From NCBI GenBank assembly GCA_965644295.1, contig CBFFRP010000284.1:62001-126000 (forward strand): a stretch of 64,000 bases of DNA, in the 5' to 3' direction. The position numbers and the translations under genes were made by a program. The notes under the pieces were generated by a model, which was not told the DNA's origin, made no database searches, and saw only the letters and a program-made list of their open reading frames with translations. Shown here one piece after another: positions 34,817 to 45,822 of the stretch. Within the stretch, counting starts at the first letter, position 1. Each line of letters begins with the position of its first letter. This DNA is from Paraphysomonas bandaiensis (Eukaryota; Chrysophyceae).

Positions 34817-36187
34817 TCACGGGGACTGACTTATTAGCCTTATGGCAGTTAGGGGAAACAGTAATATGCCCTTCTGAGATTGGCGATCTGGTGGCCTTCC
34901 TTTAGGCATTGTTCCAAGTGGCTCGGAGGTATGTGGATGAAGGTCTTGCAAAAGGTTATGGCCTACTGTGAAGAAGCGTCGAAATCGGCTCTTTTGCTGT
35001 CTTAGCCAGCGGTAGAGAACACATGCAAGAGGGTGTATAGCTGTACAGGGGTGGGATGTGAGGGTCATCCGGTGTGTCCAGCTACAGGGAGTCGAGAGGG
35101 AGTGTGATGGTGCAAGAGAGGCAACATCTGATTGAGGGGAGTGAGACTGCGCAACAGAACAAGAGTCACTGAGGTCGAGTACTCTGATAGCCCTATGCAC
35201 GAGATGATCGTGATGATGATGATGGTCTGGAGGAGACACTCGGACGTCCTCAGCTGCCCTTGTTAGTGTCTGTGTTGGTGCAGGGGGGTACAGGCTGAGG
35301 CATAGAGTATGTGTGTAAGGAAGATGACGGCAAGGTATCAGAGACGAAGGGAGAGGAGATAGTTTGTCCGGGGGTTTTCTAGGAGGAGGTAGAGTGTACT
35401 GTGTGTGTGTATGACACTGCAGTGGTGTTATGAGTGTGTTGGACAGAGAGAGAGAGCTGGTGATGTGTCCAGCAGTACAGGTAGACAGGTACATGGACAT
35501 GGTGATGTGTCCAACAGTACAGGTATACAGGTACATGGACATGGTGATGTGTCCAACAGTACAGGTATACAGGTACATGGACATGGTGATGTGTCCAACA
35601 GCAGTAGAGGTATACACGGAATGGTATACATCCTGTAGGACACAGTAGTACAGTAGTCGAGTATACCGTATGCGGAATACAGTGTCTATCCAATGAGATG
35701 GATGGGCTGTGGGGGTGATAGGTGAACAGGGTGAGGGGGTAGCCTGCTGGGTGGATGGACCACAGACAAACCATGTTGGGTTGGGTTGAGTGGGCGGCAG
35801 AAGGCAGCCCTGTTGCACAGTTGAGAGGGATCGAGAGTATTCAGTGATTGCATAGGGGGTCCATGGGGGTCGTTTTCGTGAGCCTGCTCGCACGAGCCAT
35901 GTTCTGAGAGGTTGTAGCCGTAGAAAGCGATGGGTGAGACGAAGTTGTCTGCTGAGGGGATAGCACATAGGTGCGGTCAGCGCTGCATTGGTGCAGGCAC
36001 GTGGTTTAACTGAAGTAGTTGAGTAGGGTGAAGGTTGCAAGGCCAGGCAGGGGGGCTTGGAGCGTGTACAACATGGTGTGACAGGTAATTTGTCAGAAGC
36101 GTGGTGGTCAACAAAATGCAGCAGTAAGGGAGTGTAAAAGGCCCTGGGCACACTGATGTGACTCAGCCACAGTCTCAATAGAGACAT
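34817..36187 (-). CDS. Long open frame inside repeat element copy 2, doubtful
   Basis: 456 codons, the counterpart of the frame at 32543-33871 with one extra 14-residue repeat. No domain recognised; low-complexity composition. See the first copy for the reasons for doubt. Confidence 0.2.
   Translation of the reverse strand: MSLLRLWLSHISVPRAFYTPLLLHFVDHHASDKLPVTPCCTRSKPPCLALQPSPYSTTSVKPRACTNAALTAPMCYPLSRQLRLTHRFLRLQPLRTWLVRAGSRKRPPWTPYAITEYSRSLSTVQQGCLLPPTQPNPTWFVCGPSTQQATPSPCSPITPTAHPSHWIDTVFRIRYTRLLYYCVLQDVYHSVYTSTAVGHITMSMYLYTCTVGHITMSMYLYTCTVGHITMSMYLSTCTAGHITSSLSLSNTLITPLQCHTHTQYTLPPPRKPPDKLSPLPSSLIPCRHLPYTHTLCLSLYPPAPTQTLTRAAEDVRVSPPDHHHHHDHLVHRAIRVLDLSDSCSVAQSHSPQSDVASLAPSHSLSTPCSWTHRMTLTSHPCTAIHPLACVLYRWLRQQKSRFRRFFTVGHNLLQDLHPHTSEPLGTMPKGRPPDRQSQKGILLFPLTAIRLISQSP
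35455..35610 (+). repeat. 42-bp minisatellite in element copy 2
   Basis: About three and a half units of the array also present at 33183. Unit length is a multiple of three. Confidence 0.85.
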
Positions 36188-37002
36188 TGGGCTTGGAGCT
36201 GGTTAATAGAGTGAAACTTTATGTTGGACTGTATTTGCCATCGTAGGGCAGAGATTACTGTACGTATATATATATGCACACACATATGCATATATACACC
36301 CTCTCAATATACGTATATATGTACACATACATATTCATATATATATAATGCCAATACCTACGGCACATCTCATTGCTGGTATATCTGTTGCTGTGTATGA
36401 AGTGTAACATATATTCATATCAGGGCTATCGTTTGCACTCGTGTCTGTCTTGGGTCCCCTCTCTATTGCATATATCTCCGCTCCACACCTACACTCTCTC
36501 TCCCGGCGGGTGCGGGTATCATACCAGCAAGGGGCAATTGGGTGTGAGTGTACTCCTCTCTACAGTCTTTTTTTAATGATATATATATAATGATGTGGCA
36601 ACAAGAACTCGTAACAAACTATTTGTTACAAGGTGTGCACCAGTTGCATTAGCTGTGTTGCTAGAGTTGATTTTATTTGTTGAAGTGGTTATATATTAGT
36701 TTTTATCATCATGCTTTGTATTCGTTGTAATAATTGTATTCGCTATGGTGATATTATTCGTTTGTGTATATTTGTTGCATGAAGTATGTTATAGTAGGCA
36801 CATGACTGTACTGGATGCATCTAGTATTGGTTATATAATATATATTATATTATTACCTCTACTACTGTACTACGTTAATAGTTATATTTTTGTTGTTGAT
36901 GTGATATTATTTGTTTTTTATGCTGATTAAATTAGTTGCCACACACAGAGCTTCACTTCTGTATGAATACAGTATATGCTTACAACAACGATTAATGAGT
37001 TA
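35890..37002 (+). repeat. 1,113-bp segmental duplication, copy 2
   Basis: Matches 30429-31541 base for base where compared. It overlaps the end of element copy 2 and ends exactly where another inverted-repeat element end begins. Confidence 0.85.
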
Positions 37003-37006
37003 GTAG

Positions 37007-37192
37007 TGAATGTCTGATTATTTAGCAATAGGCGTTGAGACCTTGCATCAATTAGTGGCTAGAAGAATGCTAGTCATACTAGTTAGACCACTACCCGTAA
37101 CTAATCAATACAAACTCTTTTATCCTACTATTTAACGCTACGAAAGCTGCTTGTGCGTCGCCGCAAGCACCAAGGTGCAACCACTTCCGTTC
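37007..37192 (+). repeat. Inverted-repeat element end, truncated
   Basis: Starts TGAATGTCTGATTATTTAGC and runs through the GCTTGTGCGTCGCCGCAAGC block to CCACTTCCGTTC. There it is joined abruptly to the interior of a copia retrotransposon. Confidence 0.8.
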
Positions 37193-38987
37193 AGGAGCAC
37201 GTACTTATACCCTTGTCTGGATTCACAATTGAGATAGACGGAGATGTCCGCTGTTACTCTTTCCAGGAACCTGACTGCGCTTAGCTCTTCGTTGTCCCGT
37301 GATTTGAACGAATGCCTGGTTATCTTCGCCTTGGCACACCATTTACACAGGGGTTTCTTGCAACTCTTCTCCTTTGCCTTCGAAAGGTGATGTCGTTGTA
37401 GTCCTGATCCTCTGAATAACATGTGTCGGTGAGCTTCTATTAACTTCGATTTCGAGACATGTCCAGTACGCTCATGTAAGCGATCCAACGCATCTTGTCC
37501 TGTATTATCCGACAAATTTACCTCCTCCATCTGATTGCACATAGACACATTTGGCAGATTTAACACCTCCATCAAGTCCACATACGGCATTCCTCCATGC
37601 TCATCGTACTCTCCAGTCAACACCTCGTTTCCAGAGTCCAATTCCACGATTTTAGGCTTTCGAAGCAGTTGTAATCCGTATCCCATTGATCTCAGCATTC
37701 CTCCTGACACAATGTTCTTCACCGCTTCTTCACTAACTCTGATGTCTCTCCATTCCCCGAATGTACCAGTTCCCTGTGTCTCCAATTGAGAACCCTTTCT
37801 AGTTAGTTGGATTGCCCCAAACTCAGGAGTAAATGACTCCAGTGCAATTTTATCCTTTACTATAAACAGTCTTTTACTTGCACAACTGTCCAGATATACA
37901 CGAGGTTCTTCCGACGTATCCACCGATAGCAAAACCTCTTCTCCAAACATATTCGCTTCATCATCCGACGACTCTCCGTCGTTGACGTATTTCTTCCATT
38001 CTGTCTCGAATTTCCTGTTCGATTTTCGAGGATTCTCATTATCCGGGTTTTTTATGTTCTTCCGTTTTTTCGACTTGCACTGTCGGGCTTTATGACTAAA
38101 ATCTCCACAGATATGACAACCAGTATAATCCTTTGATCCTGGCTGCTGCACACTCTTCGAAGCCTTTTCCTTTGTCTTCCCTTTTCTTTTGAACTTGTCC
38201 ATTTTTCTTTGTCGTTCCTTAGCATAACAATTCGCTGCTACATGTCCCTTCTTCCGACAAAATGAACAAACCACTGGCTCCTTCGACGCCGTAAAATTGA
38301 TCTCTTCAGATTTGTCTCCCTTTAGTTTCTTCAGCTGCGTCATAGCCTCGTCATACTCTTCACAAGCCTCTTTCACCGAATCAAATGTAGTTGTTGCTTT
38401 AGGCATCATCGCTACCGACATCCATAAATCATGTAATTCCTCTATCTGCAGCGCTGCTTTTATCTTTGCTAATTTACTTGCCTCTGTCTGCGGTTGTCCC
38501 AATTTTATGAGCTTCTGGATTATACCGTTCAGTCGATCTACCCCAACAGACACCTTTTCCCCCGGCCTTATTTTGAACGAATGGTATTCTGCCGTAGTCT
38601 TCTCCAATACAGTCCCAATCTCGCCTCTGAACCTATCAACCAGTGTCTGAAGGAGCTCACTGGATAACACCTCCTTAGCAGGATCATCAGCAGGTAAAAT
38701 TGCCTTCCCCTCCAAATATTGATTGGCTACCTCCAACACATCAGGGTCATGCTCGCAAGCCTCCCAAATAGTACTAACACAGGTATCATTACGCTCTCTC
38801 CATGACTCTAAATTACTATAGTGTACAAACCACCCACTCAGTGATCGTATCCTGTATAGTCATCCACTTCTACTTCAGTTTCATACTACATAATATAATG
38901 TACTAATTACATATATATCTTTCGATCCTTGCATCTCACATAATACTGCACTCAATTGCAAGTATATAGAATCTTCAGATCTCAACA
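37193..38987 (-). mobile_element. Truncated Ty1/copia copy
   Basis: Matches 48629-50250 of the intact element at constant offset 11,436, with very few substitutions (one near 38190 versus 49630). It then skips 275 bp (equivalent of 50251-50525) and continues with 173 bp of LTR to its outer end. It keeps most of gag, protease and the start of integrase. It lacks the gag start, the rest of pol and one LTR. The frame ending at 37138 runs out into the neighbouring repeat. No target duplication is visible. Confidence 0.9.
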
Positions 38988-39740
38988 TTAAGTTCGGTAT
39001 GAGCATATATAATAAGTGTATTAATTATTTATTCAAAATGCATGACAAATTCTTTAAAATCATTAATATTCATTGTGCAATCATGCCAGAACAATTTCTC
39101 ACCTTTCATCATTACAACAGAACCGAGAGATCTAAATTTTGAATTATCTAATGAATGAAAGAGTCTCATATAAAAAGGATGTTTTTTTCTTTCATACTTA
39201 ATAATTACCTTAAGTAATTACTTCAAGTATTTAATTTTATTATAAGAATATAAATAATATATAAGTAGAAATTAGCGAGAGAGAAAGAATTACAACCGAA
39301 GGTTGTAATTGTAAACTTTCGGAGAAAAAGCCCCAATGAAATGGGGTTTGGGGTTAAAAAAAGACTTGCCGCTCTCCTCCTCCCCGTTTTTTAGGAAACA
39401 CTCTCATTGTAGCAAGCAAGAATAAATAATTGCAATATTTATATATTGTAATATATTGCAATCCATATATTTTTGACTGGCCCAGGTATTTAGCATATTG
39501 AGAAATATGTGACAATATAAGGAAGTAAAACGTTGACGGGTAGACATTCCCTTCAACTTGTAGTTGCATCTTGTGACTGATATCCATTGCCACACCACTC
39601 TTGTTCAACTTAGGTTGCTATCATAGTACACATATAGAAATAAAGGTGATAATGTTCATTACTTCTATCCGAATATAAATAGATCCAACAACCAAATAAT
39701 AGCTCACTGGATATAATGCTACACTACGTATGACACGACA
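38988..39740. other. AT-rich intergenic with a perfect hairpin
   Basis: ATTACAACC-GAA-GGTTGTAAT forms a perfect 9-bp stem at about 39290. A further self-complementary stretch with CCCCAAT/ATTTCATTGGGG-like sequence lies near 39331. A 46-codon minus-strand frame at 39029-39169 (starting MRLFHSLDNSKFRSLG) looks protein-like, possibly a last exon or a remnant, but is not assignable. Confidence 0.4.
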
Positions 39741-42700
39741 TCACAACTCCATGGCTAAAAGAGCTTCCACTGTTTCATTGGCTACCACTTGACATTCCTC
39801 ACGTAGTGTTCCGATGCATTTGACGTCGACAGAGACAGTCTTACCTGTCGAAGATGCCTTTAGCATAGTGCATATGATGCTCTGTGCCCCACCCCTGTTC
39901 CCCCCAGCAATAGAGGCAGTAGTCATTGCCTTTCCTTCCTCGTACTCTACTTCATGCCCCCGTAGCATTGCTAATATTGCTCTAAACGCCTTTTTGGGTT
40001 TACTAAAAGAGTATTTTAGTTTAGCATGTGCCTCGCCAAGCACTCGCCCATCCATGGTAGAGGGGAATATAATATCATGAAAAGCTGCGGGCGCAATTGG
40101 ATAGGGGTCGAAGAAAGTACACACAGGTATTGGCAAGTTTACGGATATCGGTGCCAAGGTTTCAGGGCCTAAAAGAGACTCCACCGTCACTTGTAGGTGG
40201 CACAGCATATGAGTAGTGCGTGTTCGCAACACTCCGGGGGCAACCTCGACTTCGACACTCCCTTGCGATTCGTTACCAGGGGCCACGCTTCTCACTACAG
40301 GGCTGTGATCTTCCCCATTGGCTCCAGCTAGACGGAAGCATGTGGCCGACTGCGGTGCCACCCCCATGGAAAGAGAGATGCCAAATTCATGGGAGGGGTG
40401 ATTTATTACACGGTACGTAACTGATAGCACACTATTACCAGCAGAGTACTCCAGTACGTAGAATACATCGAATCTACTAACTTCTGAGTGCAGGGGCAAC
40501 CACATCTTGCTTTTGGACTTCTTCATCTTTTGTGCAGGGGATGCGGCTTTTGCTGCGGAACATTCATTTTTATCTACACCAATGTCCGCACATGTCTCCA
40601 AATCAAGCCCAATAAGATCTCGTACCACGAGATTCCCTTCCTTTTTCCTTTCTTTCGATTTACTTCTACTTTTCTTTTTTCCTGCCTTTTGTCTTTTCCT
40701 CTCCTCATCGGAAGGAATCACGCCTGCCTCAATACCACCACCACGACGGTCCGATGGCTGCTGTGTAGAACCTGTTGCCTCTCTGTGCCGATGGACAGGG
40801 AGTGTCTCGTCCGCTCTGAGGGGCGTAGTGATATCAATGTTCTCTAGCCCCTGCAGAATGGACAGAAGCAGAGAATAAACGTGACATCAGATAGATACAT
40901 CTATTCACAAACCTCGTTTTCATCATCTAAATCCGCTCCATTGTCTGTAACTGAAGCCTTCTTCCCCTTACCTTTCACGGTGCGAAATATTCCCTTCTCG
41001 TCTTCACTGGAAAATCCGTCCTCTGCACCTATTGGAAGTATATCCTGGCGGTCAACACGCTTGCTATTTTTCTTGGAAGACTTTGATCCCTCTTTTCTCT
41101 TTTTCTTCTTCCTTCGACGGGTCTCCGAGTCCATTGTGGGAAATGGGGCACACAATTCTCGACGCTCGTCGTCGCCCTGGTGCCGCAGATAGAAAGTGCT
41201 GTCTCTTGCATCCACATCCCTCTCATCCGATTCATCGAACACAGACCTTCCACCATTGTTGCTCCCAAAGTCATGTACACCTTCCCCAGCATTAGACGAG
41301 TCGAAGTATTGCCCCTGAGTCCGCTCTTTATGACGATCCCTCTCCTGAAACGAGCTTTCAATGCTTCGAGACATATGCTCATCCTCCTCGCGTAGTTGTG
41401 TGGCGCTTCCTCCCTCTCTCCCACTCGAGTGAGAGTTACTGCTCGAAATGAATGACAGAGTGCTAAGCGACGGCTCCTTTTCTCCACTTCCATTTCCGGT
41501 ATTGAGTACCTCAGTTAGAGCCTTAGAATTAAACGCGCATTCCAGGTCTAGGTCTTCAGGTACTGGAACCTTCCGTTGGGCTTTAGGGTGTACTCCAAAG
41601 AACTGCTCGTTAGTTATAGCACTCAACATCCCGAGCACTGACCCTTGTGCCCTCGTCGCACCAGCCCTATCTCCCGGCAACACCTGTACTCCTTCACCCA
41701 CCCCATCTACACCCCGCTCACCTTCCACTGGGAAGGACAACAAATCTCCTTGCTTACTCCCGTCCTCATCGCAATGATCAGAATGCTCTTCACCGATGGA
41801 TAGAATTCCCATTTCTGCTAATAGATGTCTTAGAGTAGAAGCTCGCTCCTGTACCTCCAAATGGACACTCTGATATAATATACATGAGGTTGTGACTTGT
41901 TCATACTAAGCATTTTACGGCGAGTATACCTGCAAAAATACCGGGAGTCGAATGCGCATGAGAGCTACAATCTGCGCCAAGTGCTCCGTGTCGCACTGTT
42001 TGTCACATGCACGGATGAACACTTTCATGGCAGCGTGAAGAAAACAACTTTGGACAGGGGGTGGAAGATTGGTGGCCCGTGGATGCAGCAAACTATCTAC
42101 AGTCATAACCAGCAGTGGCTTTTTCCGCCACCGTGACCGGATCTCATCCCCGTCAGGTCCCTCAATCCAGTACCCTTCGTCGTCATCTTCTTCCTCATCC
42201 TCATCCTCATCTGAGGACTTTAAGTCCAGCATGATGCAGGTCAGCACGTCAGAATACTCTCCACATATCCACGCAGCCGCCATAAGAACCTATCTTTCGT
42301 CAGCCATTGAGCGCATAATATTTATAAACATACCTCCGCAACAGTGTCCTTTGCCTGCCCGAGGATTAACTCCCCACCATCTAAAAGCATAGTCACCATG
42401 CACTCCACCGCATACGGGCGCACACTCTTCACCCGAAGACAAATATCCATGAGGTGTTCTGCTACTTTCTTGCCATGGTGAGGCCTCTCATGTACCCCCC
42501 CAACCCCTCCCGCAGCCCCGCTCTGCATACATGCCAGTCGTTGCAACACGGAGACGTACCACACAAAATCAGTCACGAGAGCATACCGGTCCTGTCCAGT
42601 CATATATAGAATCTTAGCAATAATCTCATCGCGGTATGCCCCTTCAGCTAACCTCACGTGCTTGAGGAGGTGGTGAACAAGGTCGACAAGAGTTTTCTTT

Positions 42701-43864
42701 GTGACAATTCCAACCAAGAGCTCCAGGGCTTTGGTTCGGATTGTAACATCATCGTCAGCGAGACACATAAGCACAAGCTCCCTTTGCTCCACTACTACTC
42801 TTGGATGGCTTGCCATCAACTGTTTGAGTCCCACTAAGCCAAGGTACTTAAGATTCTGGTCCTCATCCTCTACTAACTCATGCAACTGCTGCGCACAGAG
42901 CGCGAGAACAGCTGGTACATTCCTAGCGTCGGATCCGTCTTCTCGTCTGGTAAAGGGCAGGGCGAGAGTAATGGTATGAATGCATTCATACTGCAGGCTC
43001 TTAGCTGAGTTGTTCTGAATAATAGTCGCCAGTGGCTCCAGGAGTTTTCGAGCGAGTCTGGGTTCCTCGCAAACTAGTGAGCCCATGAGCTTTACCACTT
43101 TGATGAGCATCCAATTGTTGGAGGACGTCGTCAATAACTTAAAGAACTTTGGAGCCATTGCCAAATAGTTTCGTGGATTTTTACGAGCCAGTTCACAAAT
43201 AACGTTAACTGCACATGAGACAACGGAGCTATCCGGGTCATCCAGCTTCTCCTTGAGACTATCAAAGGTCAGACGCAGACCCTGCGGGTACTTCACATAG
43301 AGTTTGTACATGCATGTAACCGCTTTTTTCCGGATGTATGGTCGACTGTGACTCATGAGGGCAACGACGTCTGACATACAGTCGCGAGCAAGGTCTTTAT
43401 TTGCAATGTTTGATAAACAGTTAATGGCTAATCCTATTTCATAGTGGCTTCTAGATGACTGAGCTGCGAATTCTTTTTTGAAGAGGTTGGTCGTAAGAAG
43501 AATGACATCAGTTGACTCCGAAAAAGACTACACACATAGATATTATTCAGATAACAAACAACATTATCAATACCTGATTAGCAGCTAGGTAGCCAATGCG
43601 CTTGTGATCGAAACGTGGCTGAGACATAACTTCGACAATGGAAAAGGACGCCCATGACACGTTATACCCCATAGAGTGCAGATAAGTCAGCTTACGAACA
43701 GCTTCTGCCTTAATAAAAGGGTCCGTAGACTGCAGTTCTGCTTTTATTTCAGCGATGGACTGTGATATGAAGGAAGACGGGTCTCTCTTCTGGCTGCGGA
43801 TTCCTTTCACTATGTCCTGAAGATTCTTTTGGAACATAGCCAATGCTGCTGAATTACCGGACAT
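39741..43864 (-). CDS. AP3D1: AP-3 complex subunit delta
   Basis: Large adaptin of the AP-3 coat, which sorts cargo from endosomes or Golgi to lysosome/vacuole-like organelles. Five exons, all introns phase 0, give 1,303 aa: 43574-43864, 42334-43527, 41930-42289, 40913-41869, 39741-40850. N-terminal hallmark FQKNLQDIVKGIRSQKRDP, then KLTYLHSMGYNVSWASFSIV and RIGYLAANQ across the first intron. ARM/HEAT repeats follow (MSHSRPYIRKKAVTCMYKLY, SCAVNVICELARKNPRNYLA, NNWMLIKVVKLMGSLV). The middle is an acidic then Lys/Ser-rich disordered hinge, including DEDEDEEEDDDEG and poly-basic RRRKKKKRKEG. The C-terminal ~300 residues form a beta-rich ear-like region. Length is near animal delta-adaptin. Confidence 0.96.
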
Positions 43865-45286
43865 TATGAGGACACCCGCACACTTGATTTACTACAGTTA
43901 ATTATCTACTCAGCCTCTGCTTCATGGAGGCGATTTATATATGTGCTAATAGTGTGGAGTGAGAGCGCTGCAGTGACCTCATCTAATAAGAGTGTTGTCA
44001 TAGTGGGCACTGCCACACAAAGACTTCCAGATGCGACTATTGGATGTCGCATACCATACATACCATACTACTCCTGGTACTGCTGCTCTGTATACTATAC
44101 ATTGTATACCGTATACACGCACAATACCCTCATTCAGTCGAAAAATATCCTTATTTCTGGAATATATAGAGCATAAAACCAGGATTTTGTTTTTCATTTG
44201 AGGCTGCGGATGTGATGTACATGTATAGGACACGTATGCATGATCAAAGATGGATTGCTTTACTTATGGTGTGTTGGTATATTTCGAGTAGCGTTAGCTA
44301 TCTTCTGAGAATTTCATCGACGATCAAACTCGTGATAAGCAAGATACGCTCCACGTGATGTCAGTGTCCATTCTTCTTTACCGTCCTCCAACAAATATAC
44401 TCTGGCTTATACTCTCAATCTAATTGAATCAATTAGAAAGTTTCTCTGGCGTAGATGCTACCTGCCCTATAATAAAACTTGGACTCAAACCTATACGCGA
44501 GTTTGTAGGTATAAGTGCCGGAGAGACTCCCTTTGTGAAAGTCACATGAGCCGCTGTTTGTAGGCAGCACGACCTTGTTTTTACGGGTTCTATTTCCTAC
44601 TACTCACAGCCAAATGTATATGTGGTGCAAGGAGCATTGGCATGCATTTTCTGTGTAAACATGAAAAATAAACAGGGGTCCATGCTATGGTCAACTCGAT
44701 GTTTTGGGCTGTCTGCAGAAGTTAAGTATCCGGGATTAGTTCACCATGATGACTCGAAAATCAGTTGATTTTAAAATTAAAAAATTCTGTTGCTCATTAC
44801 ATCTGCATTGAGTAATTGATGTTAATGTAAGTTCACTACATTCAATATTTGTGTGGGACATTCAATATTTGTGTGGGCAATGACTGATGAAATGGGTGGA
44901 ATAGCAACTGCCAACAGCGACGTGGTTACACGTGCTTTCGCATATCACACACTACGGCCTAGTCTTGTTTACTGTTATGCTCTACCACTGTTATTTAAGC
45001 ACTGTCAGATACATTTGTGCTTTATTTTTTTTTCTTGGTTAGCAAGTGTTTTCATTTTTATGGCTGAAAGAGCGCGGTTTCCAATTGCATTATATCACTA
45101 AATACTTAATACTGCTTCAGCGTAGTAGGCTGGTAACTACATAACTACTTTACGCTGGACACACTTCAACTGTGTATTCTAAAGGAAGCCTTTAGTTGGC
45201 AATATAACACAAGCCGCAATAATCATAGCTAGTGCTTGTGTGGTAAAACAATAGGGTATTTGTCAGCTGTCTACTTTTCGGGTGTA
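43865..45286. other. Intergenic with relic of the inverted-repeat element interior
   Basis: About 44480-44760 is a diverged copy of the interior of the element at 61085-61395 (shared GGACTC, AAGTGCCGGAGAGA, GTGAGCCGC-like and TTCACC blocks in order). A 20-bp near-tandem duplication (ACATTCAATATTTGTGTGGG) lies at about 44839-44878. No gene. Confidence 0.5.
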
Positions 45287-45404
45287 GTGAAAGTCTGATT
45301 ATTAGCAATAGGCGTGTAAGAGTCAGAACTAATATACTAAACAAATTTAACTAACTAGTGTTTATCACTAATATCCTACTATTTGGCGCTACAAAAGCTG
45401 CTTG

Positions 45405-45697
45405 TAACAGAAGTTGACATTATTTGCTAAGGTTTACTATTCTCAACTGATAAGATGAAATTATAAACATTACATGATAAAGAACCTAAGTTGTGTTCGA
45501 TGTGTTCAACACCATTCATTTACTACTATAGTGTACAAACCACCCACTCAGTGATCGTATCCTGTATAGTCATCCACTTCTACTTCAGTTTCATACTACA
45601 TAATATAATGTACTAATTACATATATATCTTTCGATCCTTGCATCTCACATAATACTGCACTCAATTGCAAGTATATAGAATCTTCAGATCTCAACA
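45405..45697 (-). repeat. Copia 3' LTR
   Basis: On the element strand it starts TGTTGAGATC and ends CTTCTGTTA. It matches 50406-50698 with no difference found. Confidence 0.95.
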
Positions 45698-45712
45698 CTC
45701 CCCCTCAATTGA
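45698..45712 (-). other. Copia polypurine tract
   Basis: On the minus strand the sequence immediately 5' of the 3' LTR is TTGAGGGGGAG, a typical plus-strand primer. Confidence 0.8.
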
Positions 45713-45822
45713 GTGTTGTACTTATGACGCCTCCCAGCTATTGAATGCCTGAGATAAAAAAATTCTTGACAGTAAAATAGACTCATCTCTAAGTCTAAAC
45801 CTCTGTCTAAAAAACTCAGTAC

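Larger units (their letters stand above)
34505..36254 (+). repeat. Repeat element, full copy 2 (1,750 bp)
   Basis: Colinear with 32231-33938, longer by exactly 42 bp. Its right third matches 30429 onwards better than it matches copy 1, so the three copies have a mosaic history. Confidence 0.8.

Noticed and set aside
44880-44910. CTGATGA-containing stretch as a hammerhead ribozyme core
   Set aside because: The required stem II and GAAA pairing partners are missing.
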